DNA from: Glycomyces xiaoerkulensis
GTDB lineage: Bacteria; Actinomycetota; Actinomycetes; Mycobacteriales; Micromonosporaceae
DNA length: 64,000 nt
NCBI RefSeq assembly: GCF_002798405.1
Contig: NZ_PGGV01000034.1
Coordinates: 1-64,000, forward strand
Reading direction: 5' to 3'
In this document: piece by piece, positions 53,064-61,908 of the stretch
How the letters are laid out: every line of letters starts with the position of its first letter
Position numbering within the stretch: the first letter of the stretch is position 1
Program-made: the position numbers and the translations under genes
The notes under the pieces: generated by a model
What the model saw: the letters and a program-made list of their open reading frames with translations, nothing else
Database searches by the model: none
What the model was told of the DNA's origin: nothing

Positions 53064-53085
53064 CCCCGGACGCTCGGGTCCGGGG
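53064..53085 (-). terminator. intrinsic terminator after rplS
   Basis: On the minus strand CCCCGGAC / GTCCGGGG stem (8 bp, 6-nt loop) followed by TTTTCTCTTT. It ends the ribosomal operon before the lepB genes. Confidence 0.85.
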
Positions 53086-53105
53086 CCGAAAGCGTATGGC
53101 GCGGG

Positions 53106-53456
53106 CTAGGCTTCGCGCTTCTCCTTGATCTTGGTCGCCGCCTTGCCCTTGCGTCCGCGCAGGTAGTAGAGCTTGGCGCGGCGGACCTTGCCCCGCTGGG
53201 CGATCTCGATCTTGTCGATCATCGGTCCGTGGACCGGGAAGGTGCGCTCGACGCCGATGCCGTAGCTCAGCTTGCGGACGGTGAAGGTCTCACCGATGCC
53301 GGCGCCGTGGCGGCGGATGACGACGCCCTGGAACACCTGGACACGGGACCGCGCACCCTCCTGCACTCGGACGTGCACTCGGACGGTGTCACCGGGACGG
53401 AAGTCCGGCAGGTCGGCCCGCATGGAAGCAGCGTTCAGCTCATCCAGAACGTTCAT
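53106..53456 (-). CDS. rplS: 50S ribosomal protein L19
   Basis: 116 aa, standard length. [54 protein letters not shown] and [15 protein letters not shown] are diagnostic. ATG 53456 chosen; an upstream TTG in frame adds three residues. Ends before a strong terminator. Confidence 0.97.
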   Translation of the reverse strand: MNVLDELNAASMRADLPDFRPGDTVRVHVRVQEGARSRVQVFQGVVIRRHGAGIGETFTVRKLSYGIGVERTFPVHGPMIDKIEIAQRGKVRRAKLYYLRGRKGKAATKIKEKREA

Positions 53457-53546
53457 TGATCTCAACCCTCGTTGATTCAGAAAAGATGCTCAGTCATTCG
53501 CCGCGAGTGGTCCGGCCTGAACGATCCGCACATCACGGCAACTTCA

Positions 53547-54317
53547 CTACTCTGCCACATAGTCGTCGGGCAGATCGAAGCCGGCCCCTCGGAGTAGGCG
53601 CCGGTCACGTTCGTCGAGGCTAGCGCGGGCCGGACCGGCGAGCAAGTCGGGGCGGGCGGCGGCGGTGCGCAGCAGCGCCCGGTCGCGGCGCCACCGCTCC
53701 ACCCTGCCGTGGTCGCCCGACAGCAGCACCGGCGGAACGTCGTGGCCCCGCCACGAGGCCGGGCGGGTGTAGGCGGGCGCCTCCAGCAGACCGTCGTTGT
53801 GGGACTCGTCGGCCAGGGACGCGGCGTTGCCGAGCACGCCCGGCAGCAGCCGGGCCACGGCCTCGACGATGGCCAGGACGGCGACCTCGCCGCCGAACAG
53901 GACGTAGTCCCCTATCGACACCTCGGTGACGGTCATGCGCTCGGCGGCGTGGTCGACCACCCGCTGGTCGATGCCCTCGTACCGTCCACAGGCGAACATC
54001 AGCCAGGGCTCGCCCGCGAGCTCGCGCGCCATCGCCTGGGTGAACGGCCGCCCGGCCGGGCTCGTCACCAGCAGATGCGGCCGCTCCTCCCCCGGGATCA
54101 GCTCGTCGAAGCACTCGCCCCACGGCTGCGGCTTCATCACCATGCCCGCGCCGCCGCCGGCGGGCGGGCCGTCCACCGAGTGGTGGACATCGTGGGTCCA
54201 GCGCCGGAGGTCGTGGACGTTCAGATCGAGCAGGCCCCGCTCGCGGGCGCGGCCGATGAGCGACAGCTCCAGCGGTGCGAGGTATTCGGGGAAGACCGAG
54301 ACCACGTCGACTCGCAT
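53547..54317 (-). CDS. trmD: tRNA (guanine37-N1)-methyltransferase TrmD
   Basis: 256 aa. SPOUT methylase with its trefoil-knot SAM site: [54 protein letters not shown]. It methylates G37 to prevent frameshifting. ATG 54317 overlaps the rimM stop (TGATG); GTG 54320 is one codon upstream. Confidence 0.96.
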   Translation of the reverse strand: MRVDVVSVFPEYLAPLELSLIGRARERGLLDLNVHDLRRWTHDVHHSVDGPPAGGGAGMVMKPQPWGECFDELIPGEERPHLLVTSPAGRPFTQAMARELAGEPWLMFACGRYEGIDQRVVDHAAERMTVTEVSIGDYVLFGGEVAVLAIVEAVARLLPGVLGNAASLADESHNDGLLEAPAYTRPASWRGHDVPPVLLSGDHGRVERWRRDRALLRTAAARPDLLAGPARASLDERDRRLLRGAGFDLPDDYVAE

Positions 54318-54817
54318 CACAGCTCCAGCAGGCCGGGAGGCAGGTCCACGGCGACGGTCTCGGCGTCGAGGTCGATCTCGCGGATCATCTCCTCGACGAA
54401 CGGGATGAGCGCCGGACGCTCGCCGCGGCGCCTTACCACCAGCGTGTCGTGGGCCGGGCCGTGGTCGACCCTGGAGACCGTCCCGATCTCGGTTCCGTCG
54501 GCCTCGACGACGGTGAGACCGATGAGCTGGACGTCGTGCAGTTCGTCGTCCTCGATCTCCTCGGCGGGATCGATCTCGACGCTCAACTCCGTGCCGCGCA
54601 GGGCCTCGGCGGCGTCGCGGCCGCGGACGCCCTCGAGCACCAGCATCGGGCGCCCCTGATGCCAGCGCACGCTCTCGGCCCGCAGCGTCCCGGAGCCGGT
54701 CCGGAACTCGGCGCCGGGCCGGAAGCGGCGTTCGGGCTCATCGGTGCGGACCTCGACGACGACCTCGCCGCGCACCCCGTGCGGGCGGACGATCCTGCCC
54801 ACCACGACCTGTGTCAA
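54317..54817 (-). CDS. rimM: 16S rRNA processing protein RimM
   Basis: 166 aa. RimM N domain ([23 protein letters not shown]) and PRC-barrel ([23 protein letters not shown] ... [15 protein letters not shown]). It helps 30S head maturation with S19. TTG 54817 was chosen: GGGAGAGG lies 7-8 nt upstream and the conserved start follows. An in-frame GTG 54844 would add nine non-conserved residues. Confidence 0.93.
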   Translation of the reverse strand: MTQVVVGRIVRPHGVRGEVVVEVRTDEPERRFRPGAEFRTGSGTLRAESVRWHQGRPMLVLEGVRGRDAAEALRGTELSVEIDPAEEIEDDELHDVQLIGLTVVEADGTEIGTVSRVDHGPAHDTLVVRRRGERPALIPFVEEMIREIDLDAETVAVDLPPGLLEL

Positions 54818-54841
54818 CGGTGCAACCTCTCCCAACACGAA

Positions 54842-54872
54842 CACGGCCCCGGAGGCGGACTCCGGGGCCGTG
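54842..54872 (-). terminator. hairpin between khpA and rimM
   Basis: Perfect 13-bp stem CACGGCCCCGGAG / CTCCGGGGCCGTG with loop GCGGA inside the operon. No clear T-run; may attenuate or protect the upstream message. Confidence 0.5.
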
Positions 54873-54881
54873 CGGCGAGAC

Positions 54882-55112
54882 TCAGTAGGAATCTACGACC
54901 TCGACTCGGATGCCGCGGCCTCCGATCGAGCCGATGACCTGACGCAAGGCGTTGACGGTCCGACCACCCCGGCCGATGACGGTCCCGAGGTCGTCCGGGT
55001 TGACCCGGACCTCGAGGCGTTTGCCGCGACGGGAGTCGACCAGACGGACCCTGACATCGTCGGGGTGGTCGACGATGCCTTTGACGAGGTGTTCAAGCGC
55101 TGGCCGCAACAC
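54882..55112 (-). CDS. khpA: KH-domain RNA-binding protein KhpA
   Basis: 76 aa, one KH domain with the GxxG loop in TVIGRGGRTVNALRQV. It acts with KhpB in RNA binding and cell growth control in Gram-positives. GTG 55112 follows GGGGAG by 5 nt, and lies 2 nt after the rpsP stop. Confidence 0.92.
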   Translation of the reverse strand: MLRPALEHLVKGIVDHPDDVRVRLVDSRRGKRLEVRVNPDDLGTVIGRGGRTVNALRQVIGSIGGRGIRVEVVDSY

Positions 55113-55114
55113 GA

Positions 55115-55714
55115 TTACTCCCCTTTGTCTTCAGCGGGCGCGGCCGACTTGGACTCGGCATTGGCCTCAGTCTCGGCTTCGCCCTCGGACTCGGCCTCGG
55201 CCTTCGCCTTCGGCTCGGACTTGGTCTCGGACTTCTCGTCGGTCTTCGCCTTCGGCTCGGACTTGGCCGACTCGTCCTGCTTCTCGGCGCTCTTCTTGGA
55301 CTTCGAAGTCGACTTCTTCGCGGACTTCTTGGCCTTCTCCGCCTCGGCGGCCTCGGCCGCCTTGGCCGGGTCGATGCCGACCTCCTTGAGGGCGGCGGCG
55401 TAGAGCGCGTCCTTGTCGGGCTTCGGCTCCGCCTCCTCGAGCGGGGCCGGGGCCGGCAGGCCCTTGAAATGCTGCCAGTCGCCGGTCTTGCACAACAGCT
55501 TCTTGACCGGCTCCGACGGCTGGGCGCCCACCCCGAGCCAGTACTGGACCCGCTCCGAATCGATGTTGATGCGGGACGGGCTCTCCTTCGGGTGATAGAT
55601 ACCGAGGTTCTCGATAACCTTGCCGTCCCGCTTGGTGCGGGAATCGGCCACGACGATGCGGTACTGAGGACTTCTGATCTTCCCCAGTCGCGTGAGGCGA
55701 ATCTTTACTGCCAC
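55115..55714 (-). CDS. rpsP: 30S ribosomal protein S16 with long Lys/Glu-rich C-terminal extension
   Basis: 199 aa. The S16 core fills residues 1-85 ([23 protein letters not shown] ... [14 protein letters not shown]). The remainder is a low-complexity tail of K, E, S and A repeats ([20 protein letters not shown]). Other actinobacteria have S16 tails, usually shorter. The tail is probably disordered and reaches from the 30S body. Start GTG 55714 (GTGGCAGTAAAG). Confidence 0.95.
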   Translation of the reverse strand: MAVKIRLTRLGKIRSPQYRIVVADSRTKRDGKVIENLGIYHPKESPSRINIDSERVQYWLGVGAQPSEPVKKLLCKTGDWQHFKGLPAPAPLEEAEPKPDKDALYAAALKEVGIDPAKAAEAAEAEKAKKSAKKSTSKSKKSAEKQDESAKSEPKAKTDEKSETKSEPKAKAEAESEGEAETEANAESKSAAPAEDKGE

Positions 55715-55879
55715 GTTCCTGTAACTCCTGTAGTAAGGATCACGTCAGCGCAGCCGCTTGCCAGAGTGGAGATGTGCTGGATCGCGGCGGCACTAGGACC
55801 TGGCTTTGCGTCACGGTTGTTGAGAGGGCACCCGTCCCAAAGCTCATGTACAGCGTCGAAGTGTAGCGCACCTGGCCGA

Positions 55880-57286
55880 TCAGTACGCCCGCGACAGGTA
55901 GGCGATGAGACCGGCCTCATCCAGGCCGTCCGGGACGGTGCCGTCGGGTCGCTGCAGGACCCGGACGGTGACGCCCGATTCGGCGGCCTCGGCCTCGCCG
56001 TCGAGGCCGCAGGCCTCCCACGGGATCCTGGCGACGCCGGTCTGGCCGACCTCGATCGCCTCGGCCACGGTAGAGACGTCGGCGGTCAGCGCCTCGCGAC
56101 GCTCCAGGGCCTCGTCATAGAGGCTCTGCTGGTCGGCGTCGAGCGCGGTGGCGACCGCCTCGGCGATCATGCCGAGCGGCACGCTCTCCTTGGTGCCGCC
56201 GATGCGGCGCACCAGCGTGGCCTCGCCGTTCTTCAGGTCGCGCGGGCCGATCTCGACGCGCACCGGGTAGCCCCGCAGCTCGGCGTCGACCGCGCGGCGC
56301 CCGAACGCGACGTCGCCGCGGGTGTCGAGCCGGGTGCGGACACCGTCGCCCTTGAGCTCCTCGTAGACCTTCCGGGCCGCCGAGTGGACCTCATCGGAGT
56401 CCTTGACGACCATGACGTGGGCCTGGACCGGGGCCAGCCGGGGCGGCACGCGCAGCCCGGAGTCGTCGCCGTGGCCCATGATCAGGCCGCCGACCATGCG
56501 CGTCGAAGTGCCCCACGAGGTCGTCCAGCCGTGGTGCTGCTGACCGTCCGAACCCAGGTACTGGATGTCGAAGGCCTGGGAGAAGTTCTGGCCCAGCTCG
56601 TGCGAGGTGCCCATCTGGAGGGCCTTGCCGTCGCGCATGAGCGCCTCGCAGCCGAAGGTGTTCAGCGCTCCGGCGAAGCGCTCGGCCTCGGTCTTGATGC
56701 CGCGCAGCACCGGCATGGCGAGCACGGTCTCCATGAAGTCGGCGTAGACGTCGTGGAGGATGCGCAGCGTGAACTCGTGCGCCTCCTCGTAAGTGGAGTG
56801 GACGGTGTGCCCCTCCTGCCACAGGAACTCCGAGGAGCGCAGGAACAGCCGGGTGCGCAGCTCGTAGCGCATGACGTTGCACCACTGGTTGAGCTGCAGC
56901 GGCAGGTCCCGGTACGACTTCACCCACTTCGCCATGTACTCGCCGATGATGGTCTCGGAGGTGGGGCGCACCGCCAGGGGCTCCTCGAGCTCCTTCCCCC
57001 CGCCGTGGGTGACCATCCACACCTCGGGGGCGAAGCCCTCGACGTGGTCGGCCTCCCGGTGGAAGTACGACTCGGGGATCAGCAGCGGGAACGAGGCGTT
57101 CTCGGTGCCGGTCTCCTTGATGCGGGCGTCCATCTCGTCGACCATCCGCTCCCACAGCGCGAACCCGGACGGTCGGATGACCTGCTGGCCCTTGGCCGGG
57201 CCGTTCTCGGCAAGCTGGGCCTTGGCGACGACGTCCTGGTACCAGCGAGGGAAGTCCTCGCTCTGCGGTGTGAGTACTTTGGCCAT
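55880..57286 (-). CDS. proS: prolyl-tRNA synthetase, archaeal/eukaryote-like type
   Basis: 468 aa class II synthetase. Motif 1 to 3 regions include RPTSETIIGEYMAKWVKSYRDLP, YELRTRLFLRSSEFLWQEGHTVH and the ATP-binding GTSHELGQNF ... WTTSWGTSTRMVGGLIMGHGDD. There is no editing insertion between motifs 2 and 3, and the protein ends in Tyr (YLSRAY). Both mark the short archaeal-type ProRS. Start ATG 57286 with TAGAAT 8 nt upstream, probably leaderless. Confidence 0.95.
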   Translation of the reverse strand: MAKVLTPQSEDFPRWYQDVVAKAQLAENGPAKGQQVIRPSGFALWERMVDEMDARIKETGTENASFPLLIPESYFHREADHVEGFAPEVWMVTHGGGKELEEPLAVRPTSETIIGEYMAKWVKSYRDLPLQLNQWCNVMRYELRTRLFLRSSEFLWQEGHTVHSTYEEAHEFTLRILHDVYADFMETVLAMPVLRGIKTEAERFAGALNTFGCEALMRDGKALQMGTSHELGQNFSQAFDIQYLGSDGQQHHGWTTSWGTSTRMVGGLIMGHGDDSGLRVPPRLAPVQAHVMVVKDSDEVHSAARKVYEELKGDGVRTRLDTRGDVAFGRRAVDAELRGYPVRVEIGPRDLKNGEATLVRRIGGTKESVPLGMIAEAVATALDADQQSLYDEALERREALTADVSTVAEAIEVGQTGVARIPWEACGLDGEAEAAESGVTVRVLQRPDGTVPDGLDEAGLIAYLSRAY

Positions 57287-57294
57287 GGTCAGGG

Positions 57295-57300
57295 ATTCTA
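57295..57300 (-). promoter_or_regulatory. -10 hexamer TAGAAT of proS (leaderless)
   Basis: TAGAAT, 8-nt gap, ATG 57286. Confidence 0.55.
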
Positions 57301-57450
57301 CGAGGTGGGCACCGCGGGCGTTCGGGCGGAGCGCCCCGGTGCGAGGCCGGCCCGTCTCCGCGATTCGGCCGACCGGCGGTGGTCCCGGCGAAGGAGCTCC
57401 GGGACCGATCATCGGTACTTCGGCGGAACCCCGACCGTGCGGCGATCGCA

Positions 57451-57456
57451 TAAGCT
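57451..57456 (+). promoter_or_regulatory. -10 hexamer TAAGCT of the P-type ATPase (leaderless)
   Basis: TAAGCT, 6-nt gap GGCGAG, GTG 57463. Confidence 0.45.
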
Positions 57457-57462
57457 GGCGAG

Positions 57463-59835
57463 GTGACGACACCCGTGCTCACCGGAAACCCGGGCCTGAC
57501 GGCCGCAGAGGTCGCCCGCCGCGAAGAAGCGGGCCAGGTCAACGAGACCAAGCGCCGCACCAGCCGACCGCTCTCGGCGATCCTGCGCGCCAACTTCATC
57601 ACCCCCATCAACGGCCTGATCGGCGTGCTCGCGGCGATCGTGCTCGTCTTCGGCTCCTGGCCGGACGCGCTCTTCGCCGGCGTCATCATCGCCAACACGA
57701 TCATCGGCACCATCCAGGAGCTGCGCGCCAAGCGCACCCTCGACCGCCTGTCGCTGATCAACCGTGCCCGGTCACGGGTGGTGCGCGACGGCGCGACCGC
57801 CGAGATCGACCCCGCCCGGATCGTCCGCGACGACAGCGTGCTGCTGCATCCGGGCGACCGGATCGTGGTCGACGGGCCGGTGACCGAATCGCGCAACCTG
57901 GAGATCGACGAATCGCTGCTGACCGGCGAGGCCGACCCCGTGGCGAAGGCCCCCGGCGACGAAGTGCGGTCCGGTTCGTTCGTCGTGGCCGGCACCGGCC
58001 TGTTCCGCGCCGAGAAGATCGGCACCGAGTCTTACGCCTCCAAGCTGGTCGAGGAGGCCAGCCGGTTCACCCGCACCGACTCGGAGCTGCAGAACGGCAT
58101 CAACCGCTTCATCAAGCTGATCAGTTGGCTGATCATCCCGATCGCGATCCTGCTCATCGTCAGCCAGCTCCAGGAGCTCGAGGGCTTCCGCGCCACCATC
58201 GTCTCGACGGTGGCCGGGATCGTCCCGATGATCCCGGAGGGCCTGGTGCTGCTGACCTCGATCGCGTTCGCGGTCGGCATCATCCGGCTCGGACAGCGGA
58301 AGTGCCTGGTCCAGGAGCTTCCCGCGATCGAGGGCCTGGCCCGCACCGACGTGCTGTGCCTGGACAAGACCGGGACGCTCACCGAGGGCGGCATGGACGT
58401 CCAGGACGTCCGCCCGCTCCCCGGCGCGACCGGCGCCGACGAGGCGCTGGCGGCGCTGGTGGCCGCCGACGACAGCCCGAACCCGACCATGCAGGCGCTC
58501 GCCGACCACCTCCGCGAGAACGGGGACGGCGACCCGGGCTGGCGGGTCATCGACACGATGCCGTTCTCCTCGGCTCGCAAGTGGAGCGGCGTTCGGTTCA
58601 CCGACAACGGCACCTGGCTGCTGGGCGCTCCCGACGTGCTCCTGGCCCCGGACGACCCCGCCGCCCTGGAGGCCGACCTGCTCGGCGCCGAGGGGCTGCG
58701 GGTCCTGGTGCTGGCGACCGCCGAATCGGCCACCACCACCGACGGCGCCGCCGGCGTGCGGCCGCAGGCCCTGGTGGTCCTCCGCCAGCGCCTGCGCACG
58801 ACCGCCGCCGAGACCCTGGAGTACTTCAAGGAGCAGGGCGTCCGGGTCAAGATCATCTCCGGCGACTCCCCCGCCGCGGTCGGGGCCGTCGCCTCGCAGC
58901 TCGGCGTGGAGGGCGCCGGCGACACCGTGGACGCGCGCCGCCTGCCGGACGACCCGGAGGAGCTGGCCGAGGTCCTGGAGGCCAACACCGTGTTCGGCCG
59001 GGTCCAGCCGCAGCAGAAGCGCGACTTCGTGGGGGCCCTGCAGGCGCGTGGCCGGACGGTGGCGATGACCGGCGACGGTGTGAACGACGTCCTGGCGCTC
59101 AAGGACTCCGACCTGGGCATCGCGATGGGCTCTGGCTCACCGGCGGCGCGTTCGGTGGCGCAGATCGTGCTGCTCGACGACGAGTTCGCGACGCTCCCGC
59201 ACGTGGTGGCCGAGGGCCGGCGCGTGCTCGGCAACATCGAGCGGGTCGCGAACCTGTTCCTGACCAAGACCGTCTACGGCATCGCCCTGGCGCTGTTCAT
59301 CGCCTTGGGGGCGGTCGGGGCCTGGATCGCCGGGAACGACCAGATCCCCTATCCGTTCCTGCCGCGCCATGCGACGCTCATCAACGCCTTCACCATCGGC
59401 ATCCCGGCGTTCTTCCTGGCCCTGGCGCCGACGTTCGACCGGGCCCGGACCGGTTTCATCGGCCGAGTGCTCCGCTTCGCGATACCGGCGGGGCTGTGCT
59501 GCGCGATCCCGACGTTCATCGTCTACCTGCTGTCGCTGGCGCGCGACGGCACCGCCGGGGACCTCCCGCAGACCACGGCCGCGATCACGCTGTTCTCGAT
59601 CGCCCTGGCGGCCCTGGCGATCGTGGCCAAGCCCTACACCTGGTGGAAGTTCGGCCTGGTGGCCGCCTGCGGCGGCTGCTTCGCGCTCGCGCTGTTCATC
59701 CCGTTCGTGGGCGACTTCCTCAAGCTGTCACTGCCGGGCGCCTGGAACACCACCGCGGCCGCGATCGCGGTGGCCTCCGGCATCGGCGCCCTGGTGATGT
59801 GGCTGGTGGTCCGCCCCAAGCACCTCGCCTCCTGA
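57463..59835 (+). CDS. ctpE: P-type cation ATPase, CtpE-like
   Basis: 790 aa. Membrane pump with ~10 helices. Phosphorylation site DKTGTLT from Asp301, actuator TGEADPV, hinge MTGDGVNDVLALKDSDLGIAMGSG, and transmembrane segment 4 MIPEGLVLL. The order and the segment ARSVAQIVLLDDEFATLPHVV match mycobacterial CtpE, a calcium transporter. Metal-binding N-terminal domains are absent. Specificity is inferred from the family. It diverges from proS over 176 bp. Confidence 0.9.
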   Translation: MTTPVLTGNPGLTAAEVARREEAGQVNETKRRTSRPLSAILRANFITPINGLIGVLAAIVLVFGSWPDALFAGVIIANTIIGTIQELRAKRTLDRLSLINRARSRVVRDGATAEIDPARIVRDDSVLLHPGDRIVVDGPVTESRNLEIDESLLTGEADPVAKAPGDEVRSGSFVVAGTGLFRAEKIGTESYASKLVEEASRFTRTDSELQNGINRFIKLISWLIIPIAILLIVSQLQELEGFRATIVSTVAGIVPMIPEGLVLLTSIAFAVGIIRLGQRKCLVQELPAIEGLARTDVLCLDKTGTLTEGGMDVQDVRPLPGATGADEALAALVAADDSPNPTMQALADHLRENGDGDPGWRVIDTMPFSSARKWSGVRFTDNGTWLLGAPDVLLAPDDPAALEADLLGAEGLRVLVLATAESATTTDGAAGVRPQALVVLRQRLRTTAAETLEYFKEQGVRVKIISGDSPAAVGAVASQLGVEGAGDTVDARRLPDDPEELAEVLEANTVFGRVQPQQKRDFVGALQARGRTVAMTGDGVNDVLALKDSDLGIAMGSGSPAARSVAQIVLLDDEFATLPHVVAEGRRVLGNIERVANLFLTKTVYGIALALFIALGAVGAWIAGNDQIPYPFLPRHATLINAFTIGIPAFFLALAPTFDRARTGFIGRVLRFAIPAGLCCAIPTFIVYLLSLARDGTAGDLPQTTAAITLFSIALAALAIVAKPYTWWKFGLVAACGGCFALALFIPFVGDFLKLSLPGAWNTTAAAIAVASGIGALVMWLVVRPKHLAS

Positions 59836-59889
59836 CCCGGAATCTCTCCAGTGCCGCTTCCACCACGAGAGATAGGTCACTACCGTCCT

Positions 59890-59941
59890 CGCTACACCGG
59901 ATGTAGCGGGATTCAGGCGCGGTCCCGGCGGCGGTGTAGCG
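59890..59941. promoter_or_regulatory. palindromic operator upstream of the DrrAB-like exporter
   Basis: CGCTACA-CCGGA-TGTAGCG (59890-59908) is a perfect 7-bp inverted repeat. A third half site TGTAGCG occurs at 59935-59941. It fits a TetR- or PadR-type repressor site for the exporter operon; no such regulator is adjacent. Confidence 0.45.
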
Positions 59942-59980
59942 CCTCTTGGGTGAACGCAGGGAATCGCCCAGGAGGAGACC

Positions 59981-60940
59981 ATGGCACAAGGAGAGGTCGC
60001 GGTGCGGGCCGAGGGGCTCGTCAAGCACTTCAAGGACGTCAAGGCCGTCGACGGGGTCGACCTGGCCGTCCCGGCCGGGACCGTTTACGGGGTCCTGGGG
60101 CCGAACGGGGCCGGGAAGACCACGACGGTCCGCATGCTCGCCACGCTGCTGCGCCCCGACGCCGGGAGCGCGACCGTGTTCGGGCACGACATCGCCGCCG
60201 ACCCGGCGGCCGTGCGGAGCCGGGTCAGCCTGACCGGGCAGTACGCTTCGCTCGACGAGGACCTGACCGGGTTCGAGAACCTGGTGCTGCTGTCGCGGCT
60301 GTACGGGTACGACAAGCCCGCCTCCCGCGGCAGGGCCGGGGACCTGCTCGACGCGTTCGGGCTCTCCGACGCGGCCGGCAAGCAGGTCAAGGGCTATTCC
60401 GGCGGCATGCGGCGGCGGCTCGACATCGCCGCCTCGATCATCATCACGCCGAAGCTGCTGTTCCTCGACGAGCCCACCACGGGTCTCGACCCGCGCAGCC
60501 GGGGCCAGGTGTGGGACGTCATCCGCACCATCGTCGCCGAGGGCACCACGGTGCTGCTCACCACCCAGTACCTGGAGGAGGCCGACCGGTTGGCCGCCCG
60601 CATCGCGGTCATCGACACCGGAAAGGTCATCGCCGAGGGCACCCCCGGCGAGCTCAAGTCGTCGGTGGGGGCCGGGTCGATCAAGCTGCGCCTGCACCAC
60701 ACCGACCAGCGCGAGCACGCCCGCGGCGTGCTGGCCGAGGCGATCGGGGCCGAGGTCGAGCTGGACGAGGACCCGGTGGCGCTGACGGCGTTGCTGCGCC
60801 CCGGCGACGACACCGCCTCCCAGGGCTCGCACGCCCTCGGCGAGCTGTCGCGCGCGGGCATCCTCGTCGAGGACTTCTCCCTGGGCCAGCCGAGCCTCGA
60901 CGAGGTCTTCCTCGCCCTGACCGACGGCGTCAAGGCCTGA
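59981..60940 (+). CDS. DrrA-like ABC exporter ATP-binding protein
   Basis: 319 aa. Walker [11 protein letters not shown], signature [14 protein letters not shown], Walker [16 protein letters not shown], switch region [14 protein letters not shown]. The C-terminal domain ends [11 protein letters not shown] as in DrrA. It drives the permease that follows. ATG 59981 lies after AGGAGG. Drug or lipid export is the family role; substrate unknown. Confidence 0.9.
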   Translation: MAQGEVAVRAEGLVKHFKDVKAVDGVDLAVPAGTVYGVLGPNGAGKTTTVRMLATLLRPDAGSATVFGHDIAADPAAVRSRVSLTGQYASLDEDLTGFENLVLLSRLYGYDKPASRGRAGDLLDAFGLSDAAGKQVKGYSGGMRRRLDIAASIIITPKLLFLDEPTTGLDPRSRGQVWDVIRTIVAEGTTVLLTTQYLEEADRLAARIAVIDTGKVIAEGTPGELKSSVGAGSIKLRLHHTDQREHARGVLAEAIGAEVELDEDPVALTALLRPGDDTASQGSHALGELSRAGILVEDFSLGQPSLDEVFLALTDGVKA

Positions 60941-60975
60941 GCCGGCCGCCACGACTTTAAGGAAGGGAAACCATC

Positions 60976-61833
60976 ATGGCGTTCACCGAAACGAAGCCGC
61001 AGGGCGACCAAGAGGCGCCGGCGCCGGTCGAGCGGGAGCGGCTGCGCGGCCTGCTCGCGGTCGGCGAGCGGCCGCAGGCGCCGAGCGCGTTCGCCGCGGC
61101 CCGGGCCTTCGGCTGGCGGGCGATGCTCAAGATCAAGCACGTGCCGGAGCAGATGTTCGACATCCTGCTGTTCCCGATCATGATGCTGCTGATGTTCACC
61201 TACCTGTTCGGCGGCGCGATCGCCGGCGGGACCGGCGATTATCTGCAGTACCTGCTGCCGGGCATCATGGTCATGAGCATCGTGATGACCACTATGTACA
61301 CCGGAATGGGCGTCAACATCGACATCCAGAAGGGCGTGTCGGACCGGTTCCGGACGCTGCCGATCTGGCGGGCCGCGCCGATGGTCGGCTACCTGCTGGC
61401 CGACGTGTTCCGCTACGCCGCCGCGGGGGCGATCATGTTCGGGACCGGCATGGTCATGGGCTACCGGCCCGCCGGCGGGCCCGACGGGGTGCTGCTCGGC
61501 GTAGCGCTGCTGCTGGTCTTCTGCTTCGCGTTCTCGTGGCTGTGGACCTGGATCGGCCTGATCGCGCGGTCGGAGAAGACGGTCATGTCGATCTCGATGT
61601 CGATCCTGTTCCCGCTGACGTTCCTGTCCAATGTGATGGTCGACCCGGCGACCATGCCGGGCTGGCTGCAGCCGGTCGTGAACAACACGCCGATCACGCA
61701 GTTGGTGGACGGGGTGCGCGGCCTGTTCGACGGGGCGGTCGATTCGGGCGCGGTGCTGACGACGCTGCTCTGGTCGGCCGCGTTCGTGATCGTGTTCGGC
61801 TCGCTGACCGTCCGCGCCTACAACCGCCACTAG
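60976..61833 (+). CDS. DrrB-like ABC exporter permease (ABC-2)
   Basis: 285 aa, six helices, with the ABC-2 signature near LSNVMVDPATMPGWLQPVVNNTPITQLVDGVRGL. A soluble N-terminal ~45 residues precedes the first helix. It pairs with the upstream ATPase (35 nt gap, AAGGAAGGG ribosome site). Confidence 0.89.
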   Translation: MAFTETKPQGDQEAPAPVERERLRGLLAVGERPQAPSAFAAARAFGWRAMLKIKHVPEQMFDILLFPIMMLLMFTYLFGGAIAGGTGDYLQYLLPGIMVMSIVMTTMYTGMGVNIDIQKGVSDRFRTLPIWRAAPMVGYLLADVFRYAAAGAIMFGTGMVMGYRPAGGPDGVLLGVALLLVFCFAFSWLWTWIGLIARSEKTVMSISMSILFPLTFLSNVMVDPATMPGWLQPVVNNTPITQLVDGVRGLFDGAVDSGAVLTTLLWSAAFVIVFGSLTVRAYNRH

Positions 61834-61862
61834 CAGAAACCTGAGTCGGAACACCCGGAGGG

Positions 61863-61889
61863 ACCGGGCGGGCGATGCGCCCGCCCGGT
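61863..61889. terminator. convergent terminator after the DrrAB-like operon
   Basis: Perfect 12-bp stem ACCGGGCGGGCG / CGCCCGCCCGGT with a 3-nt loop. Confidence 0.75.
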
Positions 61890-61908
61890 TCCGCCGTCCG
61901 GGCCGGTC

